From Porphyra umbilicalis (taxonomy: Eukaryota > Rhodophyta > Bangiophyceae > Bangiales > Bangiaceae): a stretch of DNA of 64,000 nucleotides. Shown in pieces: positions 1 to 11,000 of this stretch (positions within the stretch are counted from its first letter, which is position 1; each line of letters opens with the position of its first letter). Position numbers and translations under genes: made by a program. Location: assembly GCA_002049455.2 (NCBI GenBank), contig KV918875.1, positions 77,128-141,127 on the forward strand. The letters run 5' to 3'. Below the pieces are notes generated by a model. It did no database searches, was not told the origin of the DNA, and saw nothing but the letters and a program-made list of their open reading frames with translations.

Positions 1-426
1 ATCTATTCAATCTCGATTTTTCAATGAATCAGTGGTTTTATTGCTGCATGTGACTTCGACTGCGGGCTCTGTCTGACCATCCAAGTCGCCGCCGCGTCGC
101 TGGTCCGAGGGTGCTGGCTTGCCTCGGTCGGTGGTGGACTTTTTACATTTCACACTGAGTGGCGCGTCGGTCGTCCTGAGGTGGAAGAGAGAAGAGCGGA
201 GAAGCCGAGGTGGTCGCCGTTGTCCGTCCAGTGCGAGGCGAGGGTGAGTGAGGAGCCGCCACTGTAGCCGAGGCTGCCCCCGCTGCCGCTCTCCACCGTT
301 GTGACCACCCCGCCTCCGCACCGTCAGCCACCAAGACGCGTGTCGCACCACAGGCAGCGGCCGAGACCCGAGGCGACAGCCTTCTAGCATTAAGTTTAAA
401 AACACATAAAAAACGGGAGAACGGTA
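1..426. other. Spacer, no gene recognised
   Basis: Moderately GC-rich sequence with no ORF showing recognisable domains. A minus-strand frame runs through it and the adjacent MITE, but its first codons come from the MITE, so it is not treated as a gene. Confidence 0.5.
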
Positions 427-557
427 CAGTGCGTTCTCGTTATAAGAGAATCGTTTATAAAAGAATATGGGTCGCGAGTCTCCCATTCCAGTCCGTGTGG
501 GCCACTTTGTCTTCATATTGAGCCGAATCAGCTGTCTCTTATAACGAGAACGCACTG
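427..557. mobile_element. Pogo/Tc1-like MITE, copy 1
   Basis: A 131-bp element whose 23-bp ends are perfect inverted repeats starting CAGTGCGTTCTCGTTATAAG. It is flanked by TA on both sides (425-426 and 558-559), the duplication typical of Tc1/mariner/pogo elements. CAGT-starting ends with a TCGTTATAA core resemble pogo/Tigger/Fot1 termini. The interior has no coding capacity, so it must be moved by a transposase encoded elsewhere. A second copy lies at 51568-51697. Confidence 0.85.
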
Positions 558-1166
558 TAACTGATCAATCTATAGATTAAATATGTATTAAATTGAATTA
601 ATTTAATGCATGCATTTTATTGGTGCCAACCCTGGCCTAAACGCGACGATGCGTTCTTCGGCCCGGTCCGGGACGGATTTAGCCGAAAAATGACTGTTCC
701 CTGGCCTTTATTATAGGTCAGGATATCTACCAATATGCATCGGTCTGTATTTACTTTGAGCGTGTCAAATAGCTAAGCCAGTTCGACCCAGGGTATTTGC
801 GCGAACGTGCCTTCAGTACCTCACTTGCTTGTGCCACTGTCACAACGAATGTGCCGACAGCCCGTTGGCCTGCGTGTCACCCCGCGGACAGTTGGCACGT
901 GCGTACGCTGCTGCTGTAGGTCGCCCCGCACGCGCCCGCCCGTCCCGCCGTCCAGGACAAGACCACCCCTGCCACAGCCGCTACCCGCCGCCGCCGTCGC
1001 CGCCGCCGCCGGCACCGCCGCCACATCCGCTGATAGTACCGCTGCGCCCCCCGTCACGACGCCGCTGCGGTCCCCATCCCCTATTCCCCAGGCCTGGTCC
1101 GTGTGCCTCTTCCCCCCCATCCGGCTTCCCCGCGAGCCTCCCGCCCCCCCCCCGTGGGTGGCTGCC
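558..1166. other. Spacer with AT-rich patch
   Basis: About 65 bases right of the MITE (559-625) are strongly AT-rich with TTAAT-type motifs, against a GC-rich background. The rest (to 1166) is the probable upstream region of the sulfotransferase gene. An open frame extends upstream from that gene to 807 but is Pro/Arg/Ala low complexity. Confidence 0.4.
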
Positions 1167-1994
1167 ATGGCGCACCCCGACAGCCCCGACCCACCGGCGG
1201 GCGCTCCCTCCCCCCCTCCAAAGAGCATCAAGGTCATTGGTGCAGGCTTTGGGCGGACGGGCACGCTCAGCCTGCAGGCTGCGCTGGAGACCCTCTACGC
1301 CGCGCCATGCTATCACATGGAGACCATCGTTCGCCCCAACCGCGTCGCCGGCCCTGGCGGCGACATGGCCATCTGGGAAGCGGCGGTGGCGGCCGGGGGG
1401 CACCCCGACTGGGGTGCCCTCTTTGATGCTCGCGGCGTTGCCGCCACCGTGGACTTCCCCGGGTGCCTCTACTATGAGGAGCTGGCGGCCGTGTACCCCG
1501 ACGCCAAGGTCATCCTCTCGGTCCGCCCCGCCGCCGACTGGTTCCGCTCTTTTGCAGCCGTGACGGCGGCCATGCCGCGCTTCCGCCCACTGCTGCGGGC
1601 CTTTCCCCGCGGCCGCCGCGTCCTCGCGCTCGTCACCGCGCTCGTGTACACGCCGGTGTTTGGGGCGCCCCACGTGGTGGAGGGGGTGCCGCTGGACCGG
1701 GACGCCTGCATTGCCACATACGAGCGGCACAATGCGGCGGTCGTGGCGCGCATCCCCCCTGAGCGGCTGCTTGTGTACCACCTGGGCGACGGCTGGGCGC
1801 CGCTGTGTACGTTCCTGGGTCTCCCGGTGCCGGATGTGCCGTACCCGCACGTGAACCAGGCGGGGGGGCTGCCGGCGCGCGTCCGCGCCACGCTCGCGTC
1901 CATGGCCTGGGCCGACGGCTGGCGGTGGGCGGCGGGGGTGGTGGCCATCGTCGCCGTCGTCGCTGGCGTGCTGCGCCGGCAGGGTTTTTGGTGA
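1167..1994 (+). CDS. Sulfotransferase-family protein
   Basis: This 275-residue protein belongs to the P-loop sulfotransferase family (Sulfotransfer_4-like), which moves sulfate from PAPS to an acceptor. The nucleotide-binding loop GAGFGRTGTLSLQAALE is at about residues 25-41. A 3'-phosphate-binding-type segment VILSVRPAADWFRS follows near residue 115. A hydrophobic segment close to the C-terminus (WAAGVVAIVAVVAGVL) looks like a tail anchor, a layout common in algal and fungal members. The ATG at 1167 sits in a good context (GCTGCCATGG) just before the first conserved strand. The frame stays open back to an ATG at 807, but those 120 residues are low complexity and could be a transit peptide or untranslated. 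The acceptor is unknown. Confidence 0.82.
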   Translation: MAHPDSPDPPAGAPSPPPKSIKVIGAGFGRTGTLSLQAALETLYAAPCYHMETIVRPNRVAGPGGDMAIWEAAVAAGGHPDWGALFDARGVAATVDFPGCLYYEELAAVYPDAKVILSVRPAADWFRSFAAVTAAMPRFRPLLRAFPRGRRVLALVTALVYTPVFGAPHVVEGVPLDRDACIATYERHNAAVVARIPPERLLVYHLGDGWAPLCTFLGLPVPDVPYPHVNQAGGLPARVRATLASMAWADGWRWAAGVVAIVAVVAGVLRRQGFW

Positions 1995-3510
1995 TTTTGG
2001 TAAGCGGAGGGCGCGGCCACCACGGCGGCCTCGGCTGGCCAGGTCCCGAGGCACACCCAAAAAAGATGAAACACGCTTCTGCAGCAACGCCGTCTGGGCG
2101 GTGACAGGGCGGCAACGCCTTGAACGACAAAAACAGATCTGGTCCCGACGGACCGCCCCTGTCTATTCACGGTTTCGGGTCGCTGTGTCGGGGGCATCGG
2201 CCTTCTTGACCTACTTCACGCTGGGCTGGAACTTCCAGCCGCGCATCTCACACAGTCGGGTACGAGTCCCGGGAACGACTGTCACTGTGAGCAGTGGGTA
2301 AAGAATCGGTCACGAGTGACGGCAGGGTCAGACTACGCCCCACCCATTCAAACGTCACGGCGCGAGCGTTGGTCGCTGACAGGCCGCCGGGCAGGGCAAC
2401 CCACGTGGCGCAGCGCGGGCGACGGCCGGCGTTGCCAGCGGCGGCAGCGGCCTCCCCCCAGCCTCGCGGTGCGATGCAGCCCCTCGCGGGGGGAAAACCC
2501 CGCGCACTCCCACGGGAGCCGTCAACGCACCGGCGCCGCCCCCTTCCTCTCTGCTGTATGCCAAGGTAGTCATCAAGCCGCCCGCCGACCTGCGGCGGGT
2601 CGCGCCCCACCCCGCCGCCACACGGGCGGCGGTCGAGGCGGACGCCGCCGCAGTGGCGGGCATCGCCCCCCCCCCGCCGCCGCCCCAGCCGCCCCGCCGC
2701 TACGACGCCCCTCGTCCCGCCACGGCGGCGGCGGCCGCCACCCCCCTCGCCCCCCCGCCGCCACGTCCACGGCGGGGGGGTCGGGGAGCGCACGGCGACC
2801 GCGCCGGCGACGCTGCCGGCGCAGCGGCGTCGAGGCGGCCCGACGGGCGGCGGTGGCGGGGGCTCGGGCCACACCGGGCAGGCGGGTCGGCGGGCGCCAC
2901 GACGGGGGCGGCCGCTCCCCGGCGCGGCCGGCGCGGCCGGCGCCGCCGGCGCCGCCCCCCGCCGCGGCGGGGCGGCGGCGGGCGGCCCGCGCGGCGCGGT
3001 CGCCCGCCGCGGCGGCAGACGCGCACGGCGTAGCGCACCGGCGGGTGGGGTGGCGGGCGGCGCCGGTGGGGGGGGGGGGGGGGGCCGCGGGGCGCGCCGC
3101 CGGCGGGCCGGCGCCGCCGACGGGCGAGCGCGCCGCGCGCGCGCGGCGGCGCGTCCGGACGCGCGGCCGGGCGGCGCAGGCGGTGCCACTGGGGCGGGGT
3201 CGCCAATCATCACATTTCTGCGTCTGGGCGCGCTGGGGCAACGGGTCGGAACACGTGGCGATTGACAGCCAACTCTGCACGCGCCCGTACCGACGACAGC
3301 CGGCCGGCTGCGCGTTGTGGCGCGTACGCGGACGTCGCGGCGTGCGCGGCGCGGCGGCGGTGTGCACCAGGCGCGACGACCGTGCCGACGGCGGTCCCCG
3401 TCGCGCCCCGTCGACGCCCGCGCCTGCGGCGTCCCCCCCCCCCCCCCCTCCTTTGCCACGCACGCCCCCCCCCCCCCCCCTCTCTCACCCCGCCCCCCCC
3501 CCCCCCAACG
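1995..3510. other. GC-rich low-complexity spacer
   Basis: Extremely GC-rich sequence with C and G runs. Overlapping frames on both strands all read as Pro/Ala/Arg/Gly without domain structure. No RNA gene or repeat boundary is recognised. Confidence 0.5.
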
Positions 3511-3795
3511 ATGCTCTCCGCGTCTGTCGCCGCCGCCGCCCGGCGGGCGGCGGGGGCCACCCCCACGCGGCTGACCGCGCCCGCCGGCCGGCGGGCGGTC
3601 GGCGCGCGGCCCCCCCCGCCCCCCCCCCCCGCCGCCAATGCCGGGACGGCGGTCGACCCCCCTCGCCCCGGCCACGTGTATGTGGAGCGATCGCCGCGGG
3701 TGGAGGCAACGTACACGTCCCGCCCGGCGTTGCTCTACTCGTACGCGACGGCCATGGTTGTCGGCTCGCCCCTGTGGCTCTACTTGACCGCCTGA
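3511..3795 (+). CDS. Small probable mitochondrial membrane protein
   Basis: This 94-residue ORF opens with an Arg/Ala/Ser-rich, acid-free segment (MLSASVAAAARRAAGATPTR) that resembles a mitochondrial presequence. A Pro run is followed by a non-repetitive stretch containing HVYVERSPRVEATYTSRP and a C-terminal hydrophobic segment ending GSPLWLYLTA, which could be one membrane span. Size and layout resemble a small accessory subunit of an inner-membrane complex, but no family is recognised. The ATG follows a C-rich tract with CCAACG before it. The upstream in-frame extension is repetitive and was not used. Its non-repetitive tail in an otherwise repetitive region is the main reason to call it. 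Confidence 0.45.
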   Translation: MLSASVAAAARRAAGATPTRLTAPAGRRAVGARPPPPPPPAANAGTAVDPPRPGHVYVERSPRVEATYTSRPALLYSYATAMVVGSPLWLYLTA

Positions 3796-4547
3796 GGCGG
3801 GCGACGCTGCGGGGGTGCGCGAGGCGCCAGGGATGCTCGGGTGGTAGTGGTGGTGGTGGTGGTGGTGGTGGCCCCGGGGGGGGGGGGGGTGGGGGTGGTG
3901 AGGGGGGGGGTTGGTTGGGGGGGGGGGGCGCCGCCGTGGGGCCCGCGCCGTCGGCAGAGACGCGTGCCGCCCGTCGTGGCGTACCGTGGCGGTCGGCGGG
4001 GCAGTTGTGGTGGGCGGCTTTGGGTCCCGCGCGGCGGTGGTCGGGTCTCGTGGTGGGCGTGTGGGCGGCGAGCGTGCTGTGGTCGCCGCCGTGTGCTCGG
4101 CCGGCGTCGGTGGTCTGCGCGGGGTGCGGGCGGCGGCGGCCAGACGTTTGCGGGGTGGGCGCCCACCACCGTCGCGGAGGGGGTTCTCATGCCCGTGAGC
4201 GGAGCAGATTGGCGGCTGGGAGTTTGGGGCGCTCGACGGCAGACGTGCCGGCGCGGTGTCTGTCGTGTGCGTAAATCTGTTGCGTCGTGCAGTGTCGGCC
4301 TCCTCTTACGCTTGTGCCGCGCGCCCGACCGCCGACGCCTTGCCGCGGTTGGCCCCACCGTGGAGACGGGACCGGACACCCAAACGAGCCTCGAAAACGG
4401 AAACAACAGACGGCGATTCCGTACCAACCCCACGGACGCTCCCGCCCTCACCCCTGCAACAGCAGCGGCGCACCCCCAGGCACGCGCAATAAAAAGACAA
4501 AGCACCGCAACCGGGGGAGCACCCCCGCCATCCCCCCCCCCCCCCCC
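3796..4547. repeat. Spacer with GGT microsatellite and G runs
   Basis: Contains a (GGT)n tract at about 3840-3870 followed by long G runs up to 3930, then GC-rich sequence with no convincing gene. An AATAAA lies at 4488-4493 on the plus strand. On the minus strand this is the region downstream of the gene ending at 4548. Confidence 0.5.
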
Positions 4548-5387
4548 TCAGAGCACCTGCGCCAACGCATCCCGCATCGCCCCCAGCTGCGCGTCCGTGT
4601 ACCCCCACTTGACCAAAAACGGCCCATACTCCCCCCCCGCCTCCCCGCGCACGCCGTCGAGCGCGCGCGCCACGCTCGCGCGCATCGCCTCGAGCGCCGC
4701 CCGTAAGGCGGGCACCGACGACGCCGCTGCCGGCGACGCTGCCGCGTCTCCCCCCCCCCAAGCAGCGCCGCCAGCATCGTCCGACTGCGGGTGGCGGTCA
4801 AGTCGCTGCCCGCCGCCAGGTCCGGCTTGCCCTCCCCCCGGTAGTGGACGACCATGGCGGACGCCATGACCAAGTTTTTGGCGAGCAGCGGCGGGACGAC
4901 GCCGCCGCCCCCGCCGTCCCCCGCCGCCGCCGCCGCCGCCGCGACCGCCCCGTGGAGGGCGCCCGCAACGGCCGCCGACGGGGGGGCGTCGGCAATGGCC
5001 ACGTCGGGGTCGCCGAGGTACGAGACGAAAAATCCGCGCGCGCCGTTGCTCGACTGCAGCAGCGCGTCGAGGAGCCCCGCTTCGGCGGGGGTGGGGGGGG
5101 GGGGGGGGACCCCCCGAGCGCCACACACAGCTCCCGCGCGATATCCACGCAGCGCATGAAGGAGGCGCCGGCGGTGACTTCGGCGGTTGCCGCCGTGGGG
5201 TCCCAGGGGGACGCTGCGGCGGGAGACGAGGGGCCGGCCGCGGCCGACATGGTTGGGGGGGGGGGGGCGCCCGCCGCCGCGCCGCGCCAACGACCACCGG
5301 GGGGAGGCGGGTGCCCGCGGCCAGGCGTCGCAGCGGCAGCCGGGGGGAGAAGAGGGTGCGGCTCAGCAGGGGAGAGGCAAAGGCCAT
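4548..5387 (-). CDS. Unknown organelle-targeted protein, frame changes at homopolymers
   Basis: Reading on the minus strand from the ATG at 5385-5387, a coherent protein appears only if the frame changes at three homopolymers: G/C runs at 5255-5267 (13), 5093-5108 (16) and 4750-4758 (9). The N-terminus MAFASPLLSRTLFSPRLPLR resembles a plastid or mitochondrial transit peptide. Later segments are non-repetitive and helical: SFMRCVDIARELCVALGG, GARGFFVSYLGDPDVAIAD, LLAKNLVMASAMVVHYRGEG and YGPFLVKWGYTDAQLGAMRD, ending at the TGA at 4548. The four pieces abut exactly at the runs, which argues for one gene of about 270 residues. I do not recognise the family with certainty; the middle part resembles short hypothetical proteins of cyanobacteria and algae. 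Sequencing or slippage error in the runs is the simplest explanation. Confidence 0.6.
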   Translation of the reverse strand: MAFASPLLSRTLFSPRLPLRRLAAGTRLPPVVVGAARRRAPPPPQPCRPRPAPRLPPQRPPGTPRRQPPKSPPAPPSCAAWISRGSCVWRSGGPPPPPHPRRSGAPRRAAAVEQRRARIFRLVPRRPRRGHCRRPPVGGRCGRPPRGGRGGGGGGGGRRGRRRRPAAARQKLGHGVRHGRPLPGGGQAGPGGGQRLDRHPQSDDAGGAAWGGGDAAASPAAASSVPALRAALEAMRASVARALDGVRGEAGGEYGPFLVKWGYTDAQLGAMRDALAQVL

Positions 5388-6970
5388 GACGTGGAGAAGG
5401 TGAGGGGGGGGGGGGCACGCGCAGGGACAGGGGGAGCGCCGTTGGACGGGGCGGGCGCCCGGAATACACTGCGCGGGACGGTGATGGGACGGGGGAGCGC
5501 CCGGCTGACCTGGCCGCTGGAAGGTGCGCGGGTACGCCATGACGTGCCCAAGTTCGGCAAGACACAAGATCAAGTCTCCTGTGCGAATCCAGCCGAGCAT
5601 GTACCGTACAGCGGGGATTTCTATACATACAGTGGGGAAAACAGTTTACGGTCGGATTGGGCACGCCTCGCCCGCCTTTTTTCCCATGGTCCGGACCGTG
5701 CTCCGCCTCCAGGCCAGGACGTCCTGGCCTAGAGGCGGAGCGCCGTGCTGCCGCCACGGTGCCGCGGCCCGCCGCTGGCCGGGGGGCGGGCGCCGTCATG
5801 GCGGCGCGAGCGGCTGCCGCCGCGGCGGCGGGCGCGTCTGGGGCGGTGCGCCCCCTGCCCCCCGCGCCGCCGTGGCGCGTGGCAGAGAGCGGCTGTGGCG
5901 GCGATACGCGTCGGCGGCAGCGCGGCGCGTCTGTCGGTTTGGGCAGTCGGGCGGCGCCTCCGACGCGGGGTGGGGGGGGGGGGGGGCGTCCCGTCGGTTG
6001 CGGGCCTGGGGCGGGCCCCCACCCCGCCCGCTGCACGTGCGCGCGGCAGGGCCAAGGGGCGGGCAAAGGCGCGCCGCCCGCTGCGGTGGGGCCAACCCCA
6101 CCGCGGCAGCAGCGGGCGGGGTGCGGTCGACCGGCGGCGCCACCCCCGCGCGCCGCCCGACCGCCTCGCCCCCCACGCCCCGCCAGTGCTAGACGCCCGC
6201 GCCGTTTGCGGCCGCCGCGCGTCCCCCCCGCGCAAGAGACCCTGCACAGGCCCGAGGCGGAGCACCCCCGCGACCGCGTTGCCCGCCCACACGCCAGCAC
6301 CGACGAGGAGGGCGACGATCCATCCGCGGGCGCGGCGGTGGCGCAAGCCCCGGTGGGCACTCAACCCCACATGGGCTTGGGTCCCGACGCCCCGGCGGCG
6401 GGGCGGTGCGCCGACGGGGGCGGCGCGTTGGGTGGTGGCCGCCGCCCGCAGCCCGCCGCGCGCGGCACGCACGCGGTCCTGACGGCGGCGACGGACGGCT
6501 ACCGCGCGGGCACACCCCCACCCCCGCCGACGGTGGGGAGCCGCCGCGGGCCCCACGGGCGGGGGCCGCGTGCGCCCCCGCCGCGAGGCAGCTCCGCCAC
6601 GCCCCCGCCGCCCCGTCGCGCCGCCGCTCCCCGGCGGCAGCGCGGGCCGACCGCCGCCGCGCGGCGCCGCGGACCGCGCGGGCGGCGGGGGTGGAGCCCC
6701 GCCCGCGGGCGGGCGGCGGGGCCGCGCGGCGCGGCGCGGCGCGACGCGGCACCGCGGGGGCGGCGCGGCGCCCGCGGTCGGCCCCCCCCGCCTCGTGGCG
6801 GCAGCGCGCAGTCGACGAGGGGGGGGGGGGGGGGGGGTTGGCCCGACGCGGGGGGTTCCCCCGCGGGCGCAACGCCCAACCGCGGGGGGCGCCCCGCGGG
6901 CCCCCCCCGCCGCCGCCGACGGCGCCGTCGGCGCGCCGTCGGGCGGGCGGCGGCGGCGGCGGCACCCGCC

Positions 6971-7008
<38 letters not shown>

Positions 7009-7227
7009 ACCGCCGACGCGACGGCCGCCGCGGCCGCCCGTCGGCCACAGACGGAGCGCTGCGCGGCGGCGGGGCGGGGGGGAGGGCCCCCCCCCGGCGG
7101 CGGCGCCGCCGCGTCGTCGGCGGCCGGGGGGCGCGGCCGCGCCGCCGCGGCGCGTGCCCCCCGCCCCGCCACGGCGGATCGGGCGGCGGGCCGCGCGGCG
7201 GCCGCCCCGCGACCGCGGCGGCCGGTC
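5388..7227. other. GC-rich low-complexity spacer
   Basis: No gene is supported. All long frames here, including a 1,334-residue minus-strand frame that continues to 10193, are compositional artefacts rich in Arg, Ala, Pro and Gly. The C-terminal part of that minus frame is purely antisense to the membrane-protein gene at 8067-11498. Confidence 0.5.
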
Positions 7228-7300
7228 GTGATCCCCCGCGCGGGGATCACGTGGCCGCGGCGGCGGCCGCGGGGATCACGCGTCCCGCGCGGGGTGATCG
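7228..7300. repeat. GATCAC/GTGATC inverted repeat cluster
   Basis: A near-perfect 23-bp palindrome at 7228-7250 (GTGATCCCC...GGGGATCAC) is followed within 50 bp by further GGGGATCAC and GGGGTGATC copies around GCGCGG cores. It could form hairpins or be a binding-site cluster; function is unknown. Confidence 0.4.
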
Positions 7301-7499
7301 TGCCATGTCGTCGTGGCGCCACGCGCCGTTGGCGGCCCGCGGCGGCGGCGGCGGCGCGCGCGCGTGCAAGGCGCTTGGTGGGCGCGCCGCCGCCGGGGCG
7401 ACACGAATCCGCCACCCGCCCCTGCACTCGAGGGGGGGGGGGGGCGCCCCGGCGGACCGCCGCCGCCCCCCCAACGGCCCGTGGAGGCGGCCGGCGGGC

Positions 7500-7612
7500 C
7501 ACCGCCACCGCCACCGCCACCGCCACCGCCACCGCCACCGCCGCCACCGCCGCCACCGCCACCGCCGCCACCGCCGCCACCGCCACCGCCGCCACCGCCA
7601 CCGCCGCCCCCC
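7500..7612. repeat. CCGCCA-type microsatellite
   Basis: About 110 bp of tandem CCACCG/CCGCCACCG units. No evidence that it is translated. Confidence 0.9.
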
Positions 7613-8066
7613 CCCGCCGGCCGCTGCGCGGCCGTGACGTGTGCGCCCCTGCCGCCGCCACCGTCGCGTGCCGTCGGCGCGTCGACAGCCGCCGCTGCCG
7701 CGCCGCGCCGCGGCGGGCGGTGGCGTCGGCACCGCCGCTCCCGCCCGCCCGCCCGCCCCGTGCGCTCCGCCCGTAGGCGCGCGGGGGCGCTCGTGTCCCA
7801 CGGCGTCCCGCCTTGCCCCCCCCGCCCCCCCCCCCCCCTCCCCTTCTGCATCTGTTGCAGCCCCCTCGCCCGCCCCCCCCCCCCAACTCCCCCATCCCCC
7901 CCAATTCCCCCCCCCCCCAACCCCCCCCCCTCCCCGCACACACACCCCCCCCTCGTCCCCCCGCGGGCAGCACCATGTCCCCCCCCCCCTCTCCGACTTG
8001 TCCCCCCGCGCGGCTGTGGCGGCCGCCGCCACCCTCCCCGCCCGCCTCGCCGCGCGCCTCACCAGC

Positions 8067-11000
8067 ATGCGCTTCCGGCGCGCCCTCAAAAGCGCCGCCG
8101 TCTACACGGTCGCGTCGGCCTTTGTCTACGTCCCCGCCCTGACGGCCACCCTTCGCTCCTCCTTCCTCTTTGTGCTCGTCACGGTTGTCATCAACCCGGC
8201 CGGCGTGGCCGTCGGCGCCGCCCTCGGCGGCGTCTCGCGCGCGGCCGCGGGCGCGGCGCTCGGCGTCGGCGCGCTTGCGGGCCTCGGGCAGCTGGCGGGC
8301 AGCCGCCCCGCCCTCGCCGTGTGCTTTGGCGCGTATGTGTACCTCCCGTCGTACGTGCGGGCGGCCAACCCGGCGCTGACCGTGCCGACGCTCCTCTCCA
8401 TGCTCGTGCCCGCGGCAGGGTTGTGGCCAATGGGGGTGGCGGGCGCGTTTGACGCGGAGCTCGTGGCCGAGGCGGCCGTCGCCATCTTTGTCGGCCTCGG
8501 CTTGTCGCTCGTCGGCAGTTTGGTGCTCGCCCCCGAGTACGCAACGGCGACGGCGAGCGCCAAATTCACCGCCTTCCTCACCTCCACCGCCGACGCGCTG
8601 CGCGCGTTTGGGGATGAGTACCTGTATCTCCCGGGCGACGGGGGGGGCGGCGGTGTGGGCACGGGCGACGACGACGGCGCCGACTCGTCGTCGGCGGCGC
8701 CGCCGTCGGCCACGGTGGCCGACGACGACGATGCCAAGGCGCGCCTGTCGGCCGCCCGCCGCAACGCCGTCGACGCGATGGACGCGGCGCTCGGCGCCCT
8801 CGCGCCCGCCGTCCAAGGGGTACTCCTCGAGCGCGCGGACCTCGACGTCGGCACCCTGCAGGGCGCCCTCGCCATCTGCCAGCGCATCCAACGCACGCTC
8901 TCGGCGGCGGTGGTGACGCTCCCCTTCCTCCGCCACGCCACCGACGACGATGACTTTTTCCGCCGCTCCCGCGCGTGCTTCCTCGGCCGCGTCGGCGCGC
9001 CCGCGCGGTCGCTCTTTGTCGGCCTCGCCGACTACCTGGACGAGAGCGCCACCTACTTTGCCGACCCGCGGGGGCGGGGGCACTGCGTCGGCCGCCTGCG
9101 CGCGTCGACCGACACGCTGCACGGGCGGATGGGCGCGTACCGGCGGGCGCACCAGCGGGGGCTCACCGCCCTCTGGCGGGAGCCCCTCACCCCCGCCACG
9201 GGCAGCGACGGCAGCGGCAGTGGCGGCGGCGGCGGCGGCGGCGGCGGGGACGACGGCCGCCCGGCCGACGTGGCCACCGAAGACCGCAACCTCCTCCGGT
9301 GGGAAAAGATCACGCGCGGGGCGGGCCTCCGCTACGCGGTGCAGGGCCTCGTCGGCTGCTGCGCCGAGCTGTCGTCCCTCCTCGACGCCGCGCACGCGTC
9401 GCGGCCGGCGGGTCGCGCGCGCGTCGCGCGGCGCCTCGGCGCCATCCGCACCGCGTTTTTGCCCGCCGCGGTGCGGCACCCGGGGGGGGTCCTCGCGGCG
9501 CTCCGCCGCCGCGTGCGGGGGGTGGGGCGCCTGCCACCGCAGCGGGGGGGGGGGGCCGTCCACGGGGGGGTGCCCGACCCCGGGGGGGGGGGGGGGGGAG
9601 GGGGACCTCATCAGTGACGCGGGCAGCTTCGCGTCGGGCGGCGGCGGACCTCGTGGCGGCAGTGACGGCAGCAGCGGCGGCGGCAGCGGCGGCGGCGACG
9701 GCGGCGGCGGTCGCCGCGGTGGTCCCCGCGGGGGGCGGGGCGGCGAGGCGGTGCGGTCGCCGCGGCGGGCGCCGACCTCCCCCGACACGACCCCGTGGCG
9801 CGAGCGCGTCGGCAAAGCGTGGGCGGTCGCCCGCCACTTTGCGCACGTGCTCCTCCGCGCCGCCGTGTACGACACGGCCGGCCGGTACGCGCTCAAGCTG
9901 TCGGCGTGCGTGACGGTGGTGTTTGCGCTCTTCCTCGCCTCCTCAACGAGCGAGTGGACGGTGCGGTGGGGCGGCAACGCCACCCTCCTCGTCGTCCTCG
10001 TGCACTCGGACCCGACCGTCGGGGGGGGGATCCAGCGCATGTTTTTTCTCACCGTTGGCGCCCTCTTTTCGGCCGGCTGGGCGTGGGCGACCACCCGCCT
10101 GGCGGTGCTGGCGGCCACGACGGACGGGGTGCCCGGCGCGCGGGAGCTCCTCGCCCTCCCCGTCGTCTTGGTGTCCATGGCGCTCTTCTCCACGGCCTTT
10201 TTTTACATCATTGCCAAGCAGAGCCGCTTCTCCTACGTCGGCATCATCTGCGCGGTCGTTGGCCAGGCGATTGTGTACCCCGCGTACCTCTACTTGCGCG
10301 CCCTCGACGGCCCCGTCGACGTGGCCGCCGTCGACGACTTTACCCAAACGCGCCTGTCGGGCACCGCCCTGGCGCTCGGCGTCATTAGCGTCTCGCAGCT
10401 GCTGCTCTACCCCAACCTCGCGCGCAACCGCATCAAGGCCGACCTCGCCGACGCGCTCCTCCGCACGCACGCCGTGTACTTGCTGCTGACGTCTTCCCGC
10501 GCCGCCGAGGCGGGCGACGCGTCGCGGACGACAACGACGGCGGCGTTGCTCGCCGAGGAGCGCGCCCTCGCCGACGACGTTGGCGCGTTGCGGGTGCAGC
10601 TCGGCTTTGCAGTGGCGGAGCCGCGCCTCGAAGCGCCCTACCCCGCCGCCATCATGGGCGCCCTCCTCACCAACCTCGAGGCCGTCCTCGACCACCTCAC
10701 CTTTGCGTCGCTCATCCTGCAGGGCGGCGTGGAGCGCGTGCGCCACGGGGAGGTGCGGGGGAACCTCGCGGCCCTCCGCGTCGCCGTGTCGGTGCAGCTG
10801 TTTGCCATTGCGGCGGCGGTGCGGGGGGGGATGGCCCTCCCGCCCCGCCTCCCCGACGCGCTCCGCATCCGCCGCAAGCTCCTCGCGTCGATTGTGTACC
10901 ACGTGCAGCGCGCGCACGCCGAGGCCACGGGGGGGGCGCCCCCCCGGCGGGGGACCAACGCGGAGGGCGACCCGGGGGGGGGGTGCCCCCGGACACGGGG

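Noticed and set aside
7-555. 182-residue minus-strand frame
   Set aside because: Its N-terminus is translated MITE; a similar frame appears in MITE copy 2 at 51513-51716.
2248-4274. Long overlapping frames on both strands (up to 652 residues)
   Set aside because: Pure Pro/Arg/Ala/Gly composition in every frame; a by-product of the near absence of A/T. Only the non-repetitive 3511-3795 part was kept.
6189-10193. 1,334-residue minus-strand frame
   Set aside because: Antisense to the FUSC-like gene and to GC-rich spacer; no domain and low complexity.
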